From: Lentimicrobiaceae bacterium
GTDB lineage: Bacteria; Bacteroidota; Bacteroidia; Bacteroidales; F082
Direction: 5' to 3'
Assembly (NCBI GenBank): GCA_015061315.1
Contig: SUWV01000010.1
Location: 1-64,000, forward strand
DNA length: 64,000 nt
Part shown: positions 1 through 8,176 of the stretch, piece by piece
Position numbering within the stretch: the first letter of the stretch is position 1
Layout of the letters: every line of letters starts with the position of its first letter
Program-made: the position numbers and the translations under genes
Notes under the pieces: model-generated
The model's input: the letters and a program-made list of their open reading frames with translations, nothing else
Database searches by the model: none
What the model was told of the DNA's origin: nothing

Positions 1-11
1 GGTTTTGACTG

Positions 12-41
12 CAAAGTTACCATCAACAATTTCAAATCAAA
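12..41 (-). promoter_or_regulatory. Putative leftward Bacteroidota-type promoter
   Basis: Read on the minus strand, positions 19-12 give TAACTTTG, a full match to the TAnnTTTG -7 box. A TTTG at 41-38 lies about 18 bases upstream, close to the usual -33 spacing. It would drive a minus-strand gene beyond the left edge. The match is short in AT-rich DNA, so this is a pattern-based call. Confidence 0.4.
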
Positions 42-137
42 AAATCAAAGAACGCTTGTAATTAATTTATATTTAATAATTTAACTACTACTTGGCGAAT
101 TTTATCGCATCAGTAGTAATTCATAATGCATAATTAG

Positions 138-175
138 GGCGTTACTCTTAAAAATAGGGATAACGCCTTTTTTTT
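138..175 (+). terminator. Intrinsic terminator
   Basis: GGCGTTA (138-144) pairs with TAACGCC (161-167) around a 16-base A-rich loop and is followed directly by eight T residues (168-175). It probably ends a plus-strand transcript entering from left of the window, since no gene in the window lies before it. The A-rich loop means it is less convincing as a terminator in the opposite direction. Confidence 0.7.
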
Positions 176-226
176 GGGAGACGGATGATGTAAAATCATA
201 TAGCTTCCGCCTATGCCGACATATTA

Positions 227-495
227 TAACGTGAGTTCGATATAAGAATTATTATATAATCAAGTGGTTATTATTTAATTGAGAAAATAACCCTGAAAGG
301 GTGACAGGGCATAGGCAGGTGATGGAGCGCAGCGGAATCCCTGCAAAATATGAACCCCAATGCAATCAAAGTGCCGTAGGTACTTTGTTGTCGGATAACA
401 TAACGTTTTGTTCTTTTGTTTGCACTTTAAAGATACAAAAAAATATCGTTATGTTATTCATTTTTAGTAAATTATTTTATATCGAACTCACGTTA
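227..495. mobile_element. MITE-like fold-back element with 19-bp terminal inverted repeats
   Basis: A 269-bp segment is bounded by perfect 19-bp inverted repeats, 227-245 and 477-495 (core GTGAGTTCGATATAA). Nested inside are ATAACATAACG (395-405) against its complement at 447-457, GGTTATT (266-272) against AATAACC (286-292), and a 21-base hairpin at 367-387 (CAAAGTGCC/GGTACTTTG with one wobble). GGCATAGGC (308-316) also pairs with GCCTATGCC at 209-217, just outside the left end. No transposase is encoded and no clear target-site duplication is visible. A non-autonomous transposable element or a structured RNA both fit. The rest of 1-535 holds no credible gene; a 69-codon open frame at 301-510 lies inside these repeats. 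Confidence 0.5.
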
Positions 496-535
496 ATTTA
501 TAATTTATAATTAAAAATAATAGAAACAATAAGTT

Positions 536-1774
536 ATGAAATCATTAAAATCTGTTCTTCAATCATGGCAACAGAGTAATCTCATGCTTCGTATTTTGAT
601 AGGTATTATCATTGGTGCTGTCTTGGCGATTTTTTTGCCAGGTGTTAGTATCATCTCTATGTTGGGTGACTTGTTTGTAGGTGCACTTAAAGGCATTGCT
701 CCAATATTGGTAGCAGTGTTGGTGGCTTCGTCGATAGCAACAGCGCGCGGTGGCTTGGACGGACGTTTTCGTGTAGTTATCTTGCGTTATATGCTCACTA
801 CTCTTATAGCTGCAGTGTTGGCTGTGTTTGCTAGTATGCTGTTCCCTACCTCTATCGCGCTTGCACACGTGGAAGGTGTTTCCAGTTCCGCTCCAGGTAA
901 ACTCTCCGATATATTCAGTAATATTGTTAAAGGTATCATTACGAACCCTATCACAGCAATAACGAATGCCAACTATTTGAGCATCTTGTTCTGGGCTATG
1001 ATTGTTGGATTGGCTCTTAAATCTGTCGCTAATGAAACGACTATAAGTAATTTGCGTCAATGGGCAAATACTATTTCAAAGGTAGTGGCTTGGGTCATCC
1101 AGTGCGCACCATTCGGTATTCTCGGTTTGGTATATACAACAGTGTCGCAAAGTGGCTTGGAAATATTTACCACATACGGAAGACTTTTGTTGATACTCGT
1201 ATGTTGTATGTTGACAATGGCTTTAATCATCAACCCACTCATTATTGCCATAATGCTTCATCGTAACCCGTATCCTTTGGTGTTTAGATGTTTGAAAGAA
1301 AGTGCTGTCAGTGCTTTCTTTACACGCTCGTCAGCAGCTAATATTCCTGTAAACATGGAGTTATGCAAACGCATGGGATTGGACGAAAATTTCTATTCGG
1401 TATGTATTCCTCTTGGCAGTATCGTAAATATGGACGGTGCAGCTGTTACAATCACAGTTATGACTCTTGCCACATGTCATACCATGGGTATTGAAGTTAC
1501 CTTGGGCAGTGCTTTGGTTCTTAGTGTTATCGCTGCATTGGCAGCATGTGGAGCTTCTGGTGTTGCCGGCGGTTCTCTCTTGCTAATCCCTATGGCATGC
1601 TCGCTCTTTGGCATCAGCAACGATATAGCGATGCAGGTCGTTGGAGTAGGATTTATCATTGGTGTTGTTCAAGATTCTGTTGAGACTGCTATCAATTCCA
1701 GCAGCGACGTCATGTACACTGCTGCCGCAGAATTTCGCGAACGTATGAAAAGAGGTGAAAAATTTGAATTATAA
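536..1774 (+). CDS. sstT: Serine/threonine:sodium symporter SstT
   Basis: Predicted inner-membrane transporter of the dicarboxylate/amino acid:cation symporter (DAACS) family, importing serine and threonine with Na+. The 412-residue length is normal for SstT. The N-terminus has the SstT pattern of a short polar stretch and then LMLRILIGIIIGAVLA. The protein is hydrophobic throughout, with hairpin-loop signatures: a serine-rich FTRSSAANIPVNMELC near residue 265 and NMDGAAVTITVMTLA near 300, the latter being the family's ion/substrate-binding NMDG motif. It stands alone; the upstream neighbour is the fold-back element, and a repeat-built hairpin follows the stop. The ATG at 536 is preceded by an A-rich stretch. 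No promoter box is evident. Substrate is inferred from family resemblance. Confidence 0.92.
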   Translation: MKSLKSVLQSWQQSNLMLRILIGIIIGAVLAIFLPGVSIISMLGDLFVGALKGIAPILVAVLVASSIATARGGLDGRFRVVILRYMLTTLIAAVLAVFASMLFPTSIALAHVEGVSSSAPGKLSDIFSNIVKGIITNPITAITNANYLSILFWAMIVGLALKSVANETTISNLRQWANTISKVVAWVIQCAPFGILGLVYTTVSQSGLEIFTTYGRLLLILVCCMLTMALIINPLIIAIMLHRNPYPLVFRCLKESAVSAFFTRSSAANIPVNMELCKRMGLDENFYSVCIPLGSIVNMDGAAVTITVMTLATCHTMGIEVTLGSALVLSVIAALAACGASGVAGGSLLLIPMACSLFGISNDIAMQVVGVGFIIGVVQDSVETAINSSSDVMYTAAAEFRERMKRGEKFEL

Positions 1775-1800
1775 CAAATTAAAATTAGTAATAAATTACC

Positions 1801-1876
1801 AGAATCTGAGAATCTGAAAATCTGAGAATCTGAGAAATTTTTTAGGTTCTCAGGTTTTCAATTTTTCAGATTTTGG
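1801..1876. repeat. Octamer tandem repeat, inverted pair forming a hairpin
   Basis: The left half (1801-1836) is (CTGAGAAT)n and the right half (1845-1876) is diverged (ATTCTCAG)n, so the array is head to head. AATCTGAGAA (1827-1836) can pair with TTCTCAGGTT (1847-1856) with one wobble, followed by a T-rich stretch. This may serve as the sstT terminator. Confidence 0.8.
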
Positions 1877-1884
1877 TAACATAA

Positions 1885-2036
1885 CGTCTCACCGACGACG
1901 AACTCAAACAAATAGCCATTTTAGAGATGACCTCAAATTATAACGAATTTGTCAACATGGTAGAGAAGTATGATTAGTCGAAACTGGTGCTGCCTCCCGT
2001 TGAGTCACACGGACGTGTGACTGCATTGATGAAACC
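1885..2036 (+). pseudogene. Decayed coding remnant, family unknown
   Basis: Between sstT and the DUF454 gene one plus frame has protein-like composition. From about 1885 it reads a 30-residue stretch containing LTDDELKQIAILEM and ending VEKYD, then an in-frame TAG (1975-1977), then continues with LPPVESHGRVTALMKPYLLL towards 2065. There is no start codon or ribosome-binding context. It looks like the 3' end of a lost gene, but I do not recognise the family and chance cannot be excluded. A perfect 8-bp palindromic stem, AGTCACAC/GTGTGACT, lies at 2003-2022. Confidence 0.3.
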
Positions 2037-2396
2037 TTATTTGCTCTTATACGAAAGAATGTGAATCGTGACTCCTATTAATATTATGGCGAGTAATATT
2101 TGCAGCCAGAGCATTTCGCTTGCGACGAAGAAGATACAATATAACAAGCTGAGCCATAATAATGTAATGATATAAACTTTAGTCTTCAGAGGGATTATCT
2201 TGTTCTCTCTGAAGTTTTTTATGTATGAACCTAAATGCTTGCTGTTGATGAGTCTGTTGTATAATTTCTCCGAACTTTTGAAATAACACCAGGCAGAAAG
2301 AAGAAGTAAGGGCGTTGTCGGTAATATTGGGAGAAAAATGCCAATAACGCCTAATATCAATGAGATAGAACCAAATATTATTAATAGAATCTTCAT
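2037..2396 (-). CDS. DUF454 (YbaN-like) inner-membrane protein
   Basis: Small integral membrane protein of 119 residues, the usual length for DUF454/YbaN. The N-terminal helix contains GVIGIFLPILPTTPLLLLSA, matching the family's G-x(n)-PxLPTTPF/L signature. A conserved polar segment with SKHLGSYIKNF follows, then two C-terminal hydrophobic helices. The molecular role of the family is not established. It lies downstream of the MATE gene on the same strand, separated by a 59-bp repeat-filled gap, so co-transcription is possible. Confidence 0.85.
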   Translation of the reverse strand: MKILLIIFGSISLILGVIGIFLPILPTTPLLLLSAWCYFKSSEKLYNRLINSKHLGSYIKNFRENKIIPLKTKVYIITLLWLSLLYCIFFVASEMLWLQILLAIILIGVTIHILSYKSK

Positions 2397-2411
2397 CTCT
2401 TACAAACTCTA

Positions 2412-2460
2412 CATTCTTAACTGTTAATTGTAAACTGTTAATTGTAAACTGTAAACTATA
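2412..2460. repeat. Heptamer tandem repeat
   Basis: Units of 7 nt vary between CTGTTAA, TTGTAAA and CTGTAAA. The array fills the gap between the DUF454 and MATE genes, and the MATE stop codon (2456-2458) lies inside its last unit. Confidence 0.85.
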
Positions 2461-3784
2461 CTCTCTTCTTGTCCCATTTGGCAAATTTCATGTAGATGCC
2501 GCATAAAATTCCTAAGAGCGCGCCATATAGAATTTCTGCGGTCCAGACCAACTCAACTCTTGTCGTAAGATGTGTCATCGCCCAGATGAAAGCTACGTAA
2601 ATTACTAAAATGACAGCTTCTAAATATAATGCCGCCGAGGTGTTTCCTGTTCCAGAGACGGCTTCAAAGTACGCATTACCAATGCCTTGGAAAATTGTAC
2701 CGAAGCATATCACATAAATAGAAGGAACGACTAACTGTGCGAGGTTTAAGTCGTCGGTGTAAATCCTGGCTATCTGTATCGGGAAAATTGCGACTAATAT
2801 AATAATCGGTATTGTGCATAACAGACAGTTTTTCAATATCTTATTTATTGTGCTGAAGACTTGGTCGGAATGTCCTTCGCCAATAATTCTGCTCACTACT
2901 GTATTTGTCGTGGTAGCGAAGGCGAAACATGGAGTGATGAGAATCATATAGACGCTGCGTACAATCGAGGAGATGCCCGTAGCTGTCTCGCCCATCTTTT
3001 CTATCAGGATGAAGAAAATGAACCATACGCTGAACGAGAATAGCTTCTGTATCATGGTAGGTGTCGCTAATTTTAATATTCTTCCCATGAGCTCGGATTC
3101 TAATCTGTGTAGTTTGAACATGCCGTAGTCCTTGTTTCTCAATGTGATATAACTATATATGGTGAAGAATGTGAATGCCGAAACTTCTGCGCAGAACGAC
3201 GCTAATGCCGCACCGCCGATTCCCATCTCTGGAAAACCGAAATTACCGAAAATAAGGCAGTAATCTAAAATAATATTAACAACAGCCATTATTATAGTAG
3301 AATATGTAATGACTTTAGTATTTGAAATTCCTACATATAATGCTCTGTATAAGAAGTTGAAACACACGAAGATAATTCCGAACTGACGGTATTTGATGTA
3401 TTCTAACGAGGCTTCGTAAATGTTTGGCGAGTCGATGAGCCATAAAAGAAGATGGTCAGAGAAAATGTATAAGATGGAGAATAAAATCAATCCTAATATT
3501 AAGACGAAAATGGAGCCGTGTTGAAAGATGACGCCTATTCTACCGTGATTGCCTTCGCCAAATCGTCTCGCTATAATTATCTGTATTCCAATGGCAAAGC
3601 CAGTTGCAATGGTGGTGAAGACGAAATAAAACAGACCTGCAAGCATCGACGCTCCTAGGGCTATGACTCCTAATCGTCCCAAAAATGCAGTGTCGGTGAA
3701 ATTGATAATGGTCTGAGCCATATTGCCTAACATTATCGGTAAGGCAATACTCCAAATTTCTTTATTGCTGATTTGAGTTTTCAT
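2456..3784 (-). CDS. MATE family efflux transporter
   Basis: A 442-residue polytopic inner-membrane antiporter of the multidrug and toxic compound extrusion family, expected to export cationic compounds or metabolites using a Na+ or H+ gradient. The N-terminus KEIWSIALPIMLGNMAQTII followed by DTAFLGRLG is the classic MatE start. The protein shows the two six-helix halves typical of the fold, with a second MatE repeat starting near residue 235 (ILKLATPTMIQKLFSF). Length is normal. The branch (NorM or DinF-like) and the substrate cannot be fixed from sequence alone. A TAAATTTG box on the same strand lies 51-58 bp upstream of the ATG. Confidence 0.92.
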   Translation of the reverse strand: MKTQISNKEIWSIALPIMLGNMAQTIINFTDTAFLGRLGVIALGASMLAGLFYFVFTTIATGFAIGIQIIIARRFGEGNHGRIGVIFQHGSIFVLILGLILFSILYIFSDHLLLWLIDSPNIYEASLEYIKYRQFGIIFVCFNFLYRALYVGISNTKVITYSTIIMAVVNIILDYCLIFGNFGFPEMGIGGAALASFCAEVSAFTFFTIYSYITLRNKDYGMFKLHRLESELMGRILKLATPTMIQKLFSFSVWFIFFILIEKMGETATGISSIVRSVYMILITPCFAFATTTNTVVSRIIGEGHSDQVFSTINKILKNCLLCTIPIIILVAIFPIQIARIYTDDLNLAQLVVPSIYVICFGTIFQGIGNAYFEAVSGTGNTSAALYLEAVILVIYVAFIWAMTHLTTRVELVWTAEILYGALLGILCGIYMKFAKWDKKRV

Positions 3785-3834
3785 TATTGAAAATCAATAT
3801 TTTATAAAAATGATGCTGAAAAATTATGTGAATG

Positions 3835-3842
3835 CAAATTTA
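3835..3842 (-). promoter_or_regulatory. Promoter -7 box for the MATE gene
   Basis: Minus-strand TAAATTTG matches TAnnTTTG and would place the transcription start near 3828, about 45 bp from the MATE start codon. No clear -33 TTTG was seen. It is divergent from the promoter at 3898-3905. Confidence 0.45.
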
Positions 3843-3850
3843 AGAAAAAA

Positions 3851-3886
3851 ACTTGTTGTCTTATAGACTTATTCTCTTGTAGACTT
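3851..3886. repeat. Octamer tandem repeat in a divergent intergenic region
   Basis: Four degenerate 8-nt units (ACTTGTTG, TCTTATAG, ACTTATTC, TCTTGTAG) lie between the two divergent promoters and include the presumed -33 region of the rightward one. Confidence 0.75.
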
Positions 3887-3905
3887 CAAAAAAATCGTAT
3901 CTTTG
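3876..3905 (+). promoter_or_regulatory. Promoter for the thioredoxin-like / GH3 operon
   Basis: TATCTTTG at 3898-3905 is a strong -7 match. CTTG at 3876-3879 sits 18 bases upstream as a weak -33 element. The predicted start near 3912 leaves a leader of only about 14 nt before the ATG at 3926. Confidence 0.6.
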
Positions 3906-3925
3906 TTTAATCGCTAATTTTGTAT

Positions 3926-5278
3926 ATGGATAATCGTAAACTACTGATAATTACATTGTTGTTGATAATGCCGTTTTTGAATAATGCTCAATCGGTATCG
4001 GCGACTCTTTTTAATGTTCCTCAACAAAATGTCTATCTTAATGCTGTGACGGGTCTTTATCTCGAAGTCGTTGATTCTGTGATGATGACTGCTGAGAAAA
4101 GGGTGGAATTTAATAGCAATTTGACAAAAGGAATGTATCAACTAGAAACAGAATTTGGTCAAACAGTTGACTTTCTTTATGATGATGCTCCAGTGAAATT
4201 GATCTTAAAAGATATTGACAAAGCTGATGAGATAGAGTTTATAGATTCTCAGGTGAATACTGACTGGAATAATTATTTGATTTTTAAGGAACTAACTATG
4301 AACTCTATGGATCTGCTTAAACCTATTCTGCGTCAATATGATAAGAAATCTGAATTTTATATCAACGCTATAAATGAATATGAGCAGCTGCAAAACGAAT
4401 TCGTCTCTTTTACAGATAGTTTGATGCTTCATGATAATTACGCTTCAAAACTTATTAAAGTCGATAGATTTCCTTCGGTTAATCTGAATGACGATTTTAA
4501 AAAACAGCGTGACGATATGATTGCTAACTTTCTCGATGATGTGGATTTTAATGATTTGTCTTTGATTCCTACCGATGTGCTGACAAATAAAATATTTGAT
4601 TTTCTGTCGATACAACTTACTTCAGATCAAAGTCAGCAGCAGCAAATTATGTCGTTGATTCTTGCGTCGGATAATGTCTTGAATCGTGCTTCTGTTAATT
4701 TTGAGATGTATAAATTTGTTTTTCAATTCCTTATAGAGATTTTTAATGAATTGAATTTACAAGATGTGGTTGAATATATGATGAGGCTGCCTTATTCTGA
4801 AAATATAGAATGTACTGAAAGTCAATATAATGAACTAGTCTCAATAGTAGAGTTTAATTCAAGAACTAGAATAGGAAGTATCGCTAAAAATATTTCTGGT
4901 ACGACAATCTTTGATGAAAATTTTGATTTGTATTCCATTGAAAATGACTTTACTATAGTTTATTTCTGGTCTTATACCTGCGAACATTGTCGTGAGAATG
5001 TCAAAGATTTTAAAATGTTTTTAGATGAAAATCCCGACTTCTCTTTAGTGGCGGTGAGCGTGAAAGGTGACTTAAAAAAAATTAAGAATTTTGTTAAGAA
5101 AAATAAAGTCAACGGATATTTCTACCACGATGGATTGGAATGGAATTGTCCTTTCGTTAGTGATTATGCCGTGACAGCCACACCGAGTTTTTACCTTTTA
5201 GATAAGGAAAAGAAAATAATTTTTAAACCTTTTGACTTTAACGAACTTATTGATTTTGTAAAAATTATTAAACAATGA
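3926..5278 (+). CDS. Secreted thioredoxin-fold protein with DUF5106-like layout
   Basis: A 450-residue exported protein. An N-terminal signal peptide (LLIITLLLIMPFLNNAQ) is followed by an immunoglobulin-like and helical middle region and a C-terminal thioredoxin domain. That domain carries a CEHC redox pair (Cys352, Cys355) after VYFWSYT and the cis-proline in TATPSF (Pro420), as in TlpA/ResA-like proteins of Bacteroidota. It probably acts as a periplasmic thiol-disulfide oxidoreductase. I chose the ATG at 3926 because the in-frame TTG two codons upstream is less likely. The stop overlaps the next ATG in an ATGA junction, indicating translational coupling to the GH3 fusion. The client protein is unknown. 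Confidence 0.8.
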   Translation: MDNRKLLIITLLLIMPFLNNAQSVSATLFNVPQQNVYLNAVTGLYLEVVDSVMMTAEKRVEFNSNLTKGMYQLETEFGQTVDFLYDDAPVKLILKDIDKADEIEFIDSQVNTDWNNYLIFKELTMNSMDLLKPILRQYDKKSEFYINAINEYEQLQNEFVSFTDSLMLHDNYASKLIKVDRFPSVNLNDDFKKQRDDMIANFLDDVDFNDLSLIPTDVLTNKIFDFLSIQLTSDQSQQQQIMSLILASDNVLNRASVNFEMYKFVFQFLIEIFNELNLQDVVEYMMRLPYSENIECTESQYNELVSIVEFNSRTRIGSIAKNISGTTIFDENFDLYSIENDFTIVYFWSYTCEHCRENVKDFKMFLDENPDFSLVAVSVKGDLKKIKNFVKKNKVNGYFYHDGLEWNCPFVSDYAVTATPSFYLLDKEKKIIFKPFDFNELIDFVKIIKQ

Positions 5279-8157
5279 AAAAGATATTTTTGATTTTATC
5301 CTTACTCGTTACAATAAATTTATTCGCTCAAAATGACGAAGAGAAATGGGTCGATTCTGTGTTTAACTCACTGACTCTCGAACAGAAAATCGGTCAGCTG
5401 ATGAATGTAAGGGCTAATAATCCTAATCAGGATTTTAATGAGAATGTTGATGAATTTATCGAGAAATATAATATCGGCGGAGTGACTTTCTTCAGAACTG
5501 ATGCTGAAGATTTATTGTTGCAAGCTAATGAATGGCAGTCGAAAGCACAGACTCCTCTGATGATTGCCATTGATGGCGAATGGGGAATAGGAATGCGTAT
5601 AAACGATGGATTATCATATCCTTATCAGATGACACTCGGTGCTGTGACGAATGATTTGCTTATCTCAGAAATGGGAATTCAAATAGCAGAACAATGTGCT
5701 CGTCTTGGAATTAACGTCAATTTTGCTCCGACTATCGATGTTAATAATGAGCCTAACAATCCTGTCATTGGCTTCCGTAGTTTTGGTGAAGATCCTGATA
5801 ATGTGGCTCGTAAAGGAGCAGCATACGCTCTCGCTATGCAAAATAACGGCGTGCTTCCTTCGATGAAGCATTTTCCTGGTCATGGTAACACTGTCACAGA
5901 TTCGCATCATGCTCTGCCAATTGTTAAAAATTCTTTAGAAGAAATAAACAAGATAGAATTGGTGCCTTTTAAATATTTGATTGACAATGGTGTGAAAGGC
6001 GCGATGGTAGGACATCTTTATTTCCCGGCTCTCGAACCTGTTGTTAATAAATCTTCGTCTTTGTCAAAAAATATTGTGACAGATCTTCTTAGAGATGAGA
6101 TGAATTACGATGGAATCATTTTTACTGACGGTCTTGAAATGAAAGCTGCTTATAATGGAATCGACCCTGATAGTGTTTGTCTTCAGGCAATTATGGCTGG
6201 AAACGACATCATGCTTCTGCCTATTGACGTTGAGGCTTCTATGCAAATCGTCATCGACGCGGCTAAAAATAATCCTGATGTGAAGAATAGAGTAGAAGAG
6301 AGTTGTAAAAAAATATTAAGATATAAATACCAGCTCGGCTTGAATAATTATGAGTCTCAATCTGTTGAAAGATTGAATAACGATTTACATCAAAGCCGAT
6401 ATTATAATTTGAAACAACGTCTTTATAACGAGGCTGTTACTATGCTTGTTAATAAGAAAAATATTCTTCCTTTAAAGAAAAATAACGATAAGAAAATAGC
6501 AGTCGTGACTTTCGGAAAAGATAACTCTATTTCAAAAAGATTGAATGATAACGGTATTGAAAACACGTCTTTCTTGTTGAATAAAGATGCTTCGTCGGAA
6601 GAAATGAAACGTACTGCAAAGCAATTAAAATCATACGATTATGTCGTTTTGAATATCAGAAATACCTCAAGTTATCCTTCAAAAAATTATGGTATCACTC
6701 CGGCAATGATTTCTTTTGTGAATAATATACCTAATTCTACTAAATTGATTTTCAATTTGTTCGGAAGTCCGTATGCAGTGGATAAATTTAATTTTAGCAG
6801 AAACCTTTCTTCTCTTCTTATTGGTTATGAGGATAATATGATGGTTGAGAATGCCATCGTTGATGTACTTGTTGGTAAGATGTCGCCTAAAGGTAAACTG
6901 CCCGTTTCTTTGAAAAAATATAAATGTGGTTACGGTCTTGAATATCAGGCTTTCCTATCGCCAGAGACTTTGCCTGTCGCTTTGATTGATAATCATTATA
7001 TTCAAAAGATTGATTCTCTTTTGCTTGATGGAATTTCGCAAAAGGCATATCCAGGTTGTCAGGTCTTGGCATTAAAAGATGGAAAAATTATCTTTGAGAG
7101 AAATTATGGAAAATTTACTTACGAGACAGATAAATTTGTTGATAATGAATCTGTTTATGATATAGCTTCTTTGACAAAACTTTTTGCATCTTCTTTCGCT
7201 TTAATGAAACTCTATGATGAAGGAAAACTTGACTTAAATTCTACTCTTGGTGATTACTTTCCATTTATGAAACAGTCGGATAAAGGCGAAATTAAATTGA
7301 TAGAATTTCTTACACATCAAGCAGGTTTTACGCCTTGGATTCCGATTTATAAAATGACTTGTAAGGATAATATTCCCGATATGCAATATTTTAGAGAATA
7401 TATCGACGAGGAACATACTATTCGCGTAGCTCGTAATCTTTACATCTCGGAGGATTTTAAATATCAGATTTATGATACAATAATGAAATCGGAATTGAAA
7501 GAAAAGAAATATAAATATAGCGATTTAGGATTTTATTTCGTTCCTTCAATTGTTGAAGCTATTACTAATCAATCGTTTGAATCATTTCTTGAAGATAATT
7601 TCTTTCAACCTCTGAACCTAAATCATATTTGTTTTAAGCCGTTAAATAAACACGATATTAATAATATTGTTCCAACGGAAGATGATAAATATTTTCGTAA
7701 TCAGCTGATTTGCGGTGACGTACATGATCAGACTGCTGCTTTGATGGGTGGCGTTTCTGGTCACGCTGGACTTTTCTCTAACGCAAGAGATTTGGCGGTG
7801 ATGCTACAGCTGCTTCTTAACAACGGTTACACTAATGGAACTCAATTTATTTCTGAAGAGACGATAAAATATTTTACTTCCGCGCCTTTTGCCGATAACG
7901 AAAACAGAAGAGGTATTGGTTTTGATAAGCCTGAATTAGACCCTGATGCTCAATATTATACGCCTTCAAAACAATCGTCTTTAGCAAGTTACGGACATTC
8001 GGGTTTTACCGGTACTTTCGCTTGGGCTGACCCTGAAAATAATCTCATCGTGATATTTTTGTCTAACAGAGTTTATCCAACTTCAGATAACAATAAATTA
8101 TCTAAATTAAATTTAAGAACAGAAATTCACGACCTGTTTTACGAAGCTGTAAAATAA
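5275..8157 (+). CDS. GH3 beta-N-acetylglucosaminidase fused to a beta-lactamase-fold serine hydrolase
   Basis: A 960-residue exported two-enzyme fusion. After a signal peptide (residues 1-19) comes a NagZ-type GH3 domain. It has KHFPGHGNTVTDSHH at 198-212, whose His211 matches the NagZ acid/base dyad, and TDGLEMK at 284-290, whose Asp285 is the expected nucleophile. A GH3 C-terminal domain follows (about 385-550). The last 380 residues form a class C beta-lactamase/penicillin-binding fold with SLTK (632-635), YSD (748-750, in place of the usual YxN) and HSG (908-910). Known homologues with this layout occur in Bacteroidota. Likely role: periplasmic muropeptide trimming, removing GlcNAc and acting on peptide or ester bonds; the second activity is inferred. 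Confidence 0.88.
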   Translation: MKKIFLILSLLVTINLFAQNDEEKWVDSVFNSLTLEQKIGQLMNVRANNPNQDFNENVDEFIEKYNIGGVTFFRTDAEDLLLQANEWQSKAQTPLMIAIDGEWGIGMRINDGLSYPYQMTLGAVTNDLLISEMGIQIAEQCARLGINVNFAPTIDVNNEPNNPVIGFRSFGEDPDNVARKGAAYALAMQNNGVLPSMKHFPGHGNTVTDSHHALPIVKNSLEEINKIELVPFKYLIDNGVKGAMVGHLYFPALEPVVNKSSSLSKNIVTDLLRDEMNYDGIIFTDGLEMKAAYNGIDPDSVCLQAIMAGNDIMLLPIDVEASMQIVIDAAKNNPDVKNRVEESCKKILRYKYQLGLNNYESQSVERLNNDLHQSRYYNLKQRLYNEAVTMLVNKKNILPLKKNNDKKIAVVTFGKDNSISKRLNDNGIENTSFLLNKDASSEEMKRTAKQLKSYDYVVLNIRNTSSYPSKNYGITPAMISFVNNIPNSTKLIFNLFGSPYAVDKFNFSRNLSSLLIGYEDNMMVENAIVDVLVGKMSPKGKLPVSLKKYKCGYGLEYQAFLSPETLPVALIDNHYIQKIDSLLLDGISQKAYPGCQVLALKDGKIIFERNYGKFTYETDKFVDNESVYDIASLTKLFASSFALMKLYDEGKLDLNSTLGDYFPFMKQSDKGEIKLIEFLTHQAGFTPWIPIYKMTCKDNIPDMQYFREYIDEEHTIRVARNLYISEDFKYQIYDTIMKSELKEKKYKYSDLGFYFVPSIVEAITNQSFESFLEDNFFQPLNLNHICFKPLNKHDINNIVPTEDDKYFRNQLICGDVHDQTAALMGGVSGHAGLFSNARDLAVMLQLLLNNGYTNGTQFISEETIKYFTSAPFADNENRRGIGFDKPELDPDAQYYTPSKQSSLASYGHSGFTGTFAWADPENNLIVIFLSNRVYPTSDNNKLSKLNLRTEIHDLFYEAVK

Positions 8158-8176
8158 ATCTCTGAAATCCTGAATA

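Noticed and set aside
301-510. Open frame of 69 codons upstream of sstT
   Set aside because: It starts with GTG, lies wholly within the fold-back element, has no family resemblance, and its sequence is explained by the nested inverted repeats.
563-1060. Long antisense open frames within sstT, fusA, secDF and the ribosomal genes
   Set aside because: They follow the codon structure of the real genes on the other strand and have no recognisable domains or start context.
2003-2022. Palindrome as terminator of the DUF454 gene
   Set aside because: The stem is perfect but no T-run follows on the minus strand, so it is left as an unexplained palindrome.
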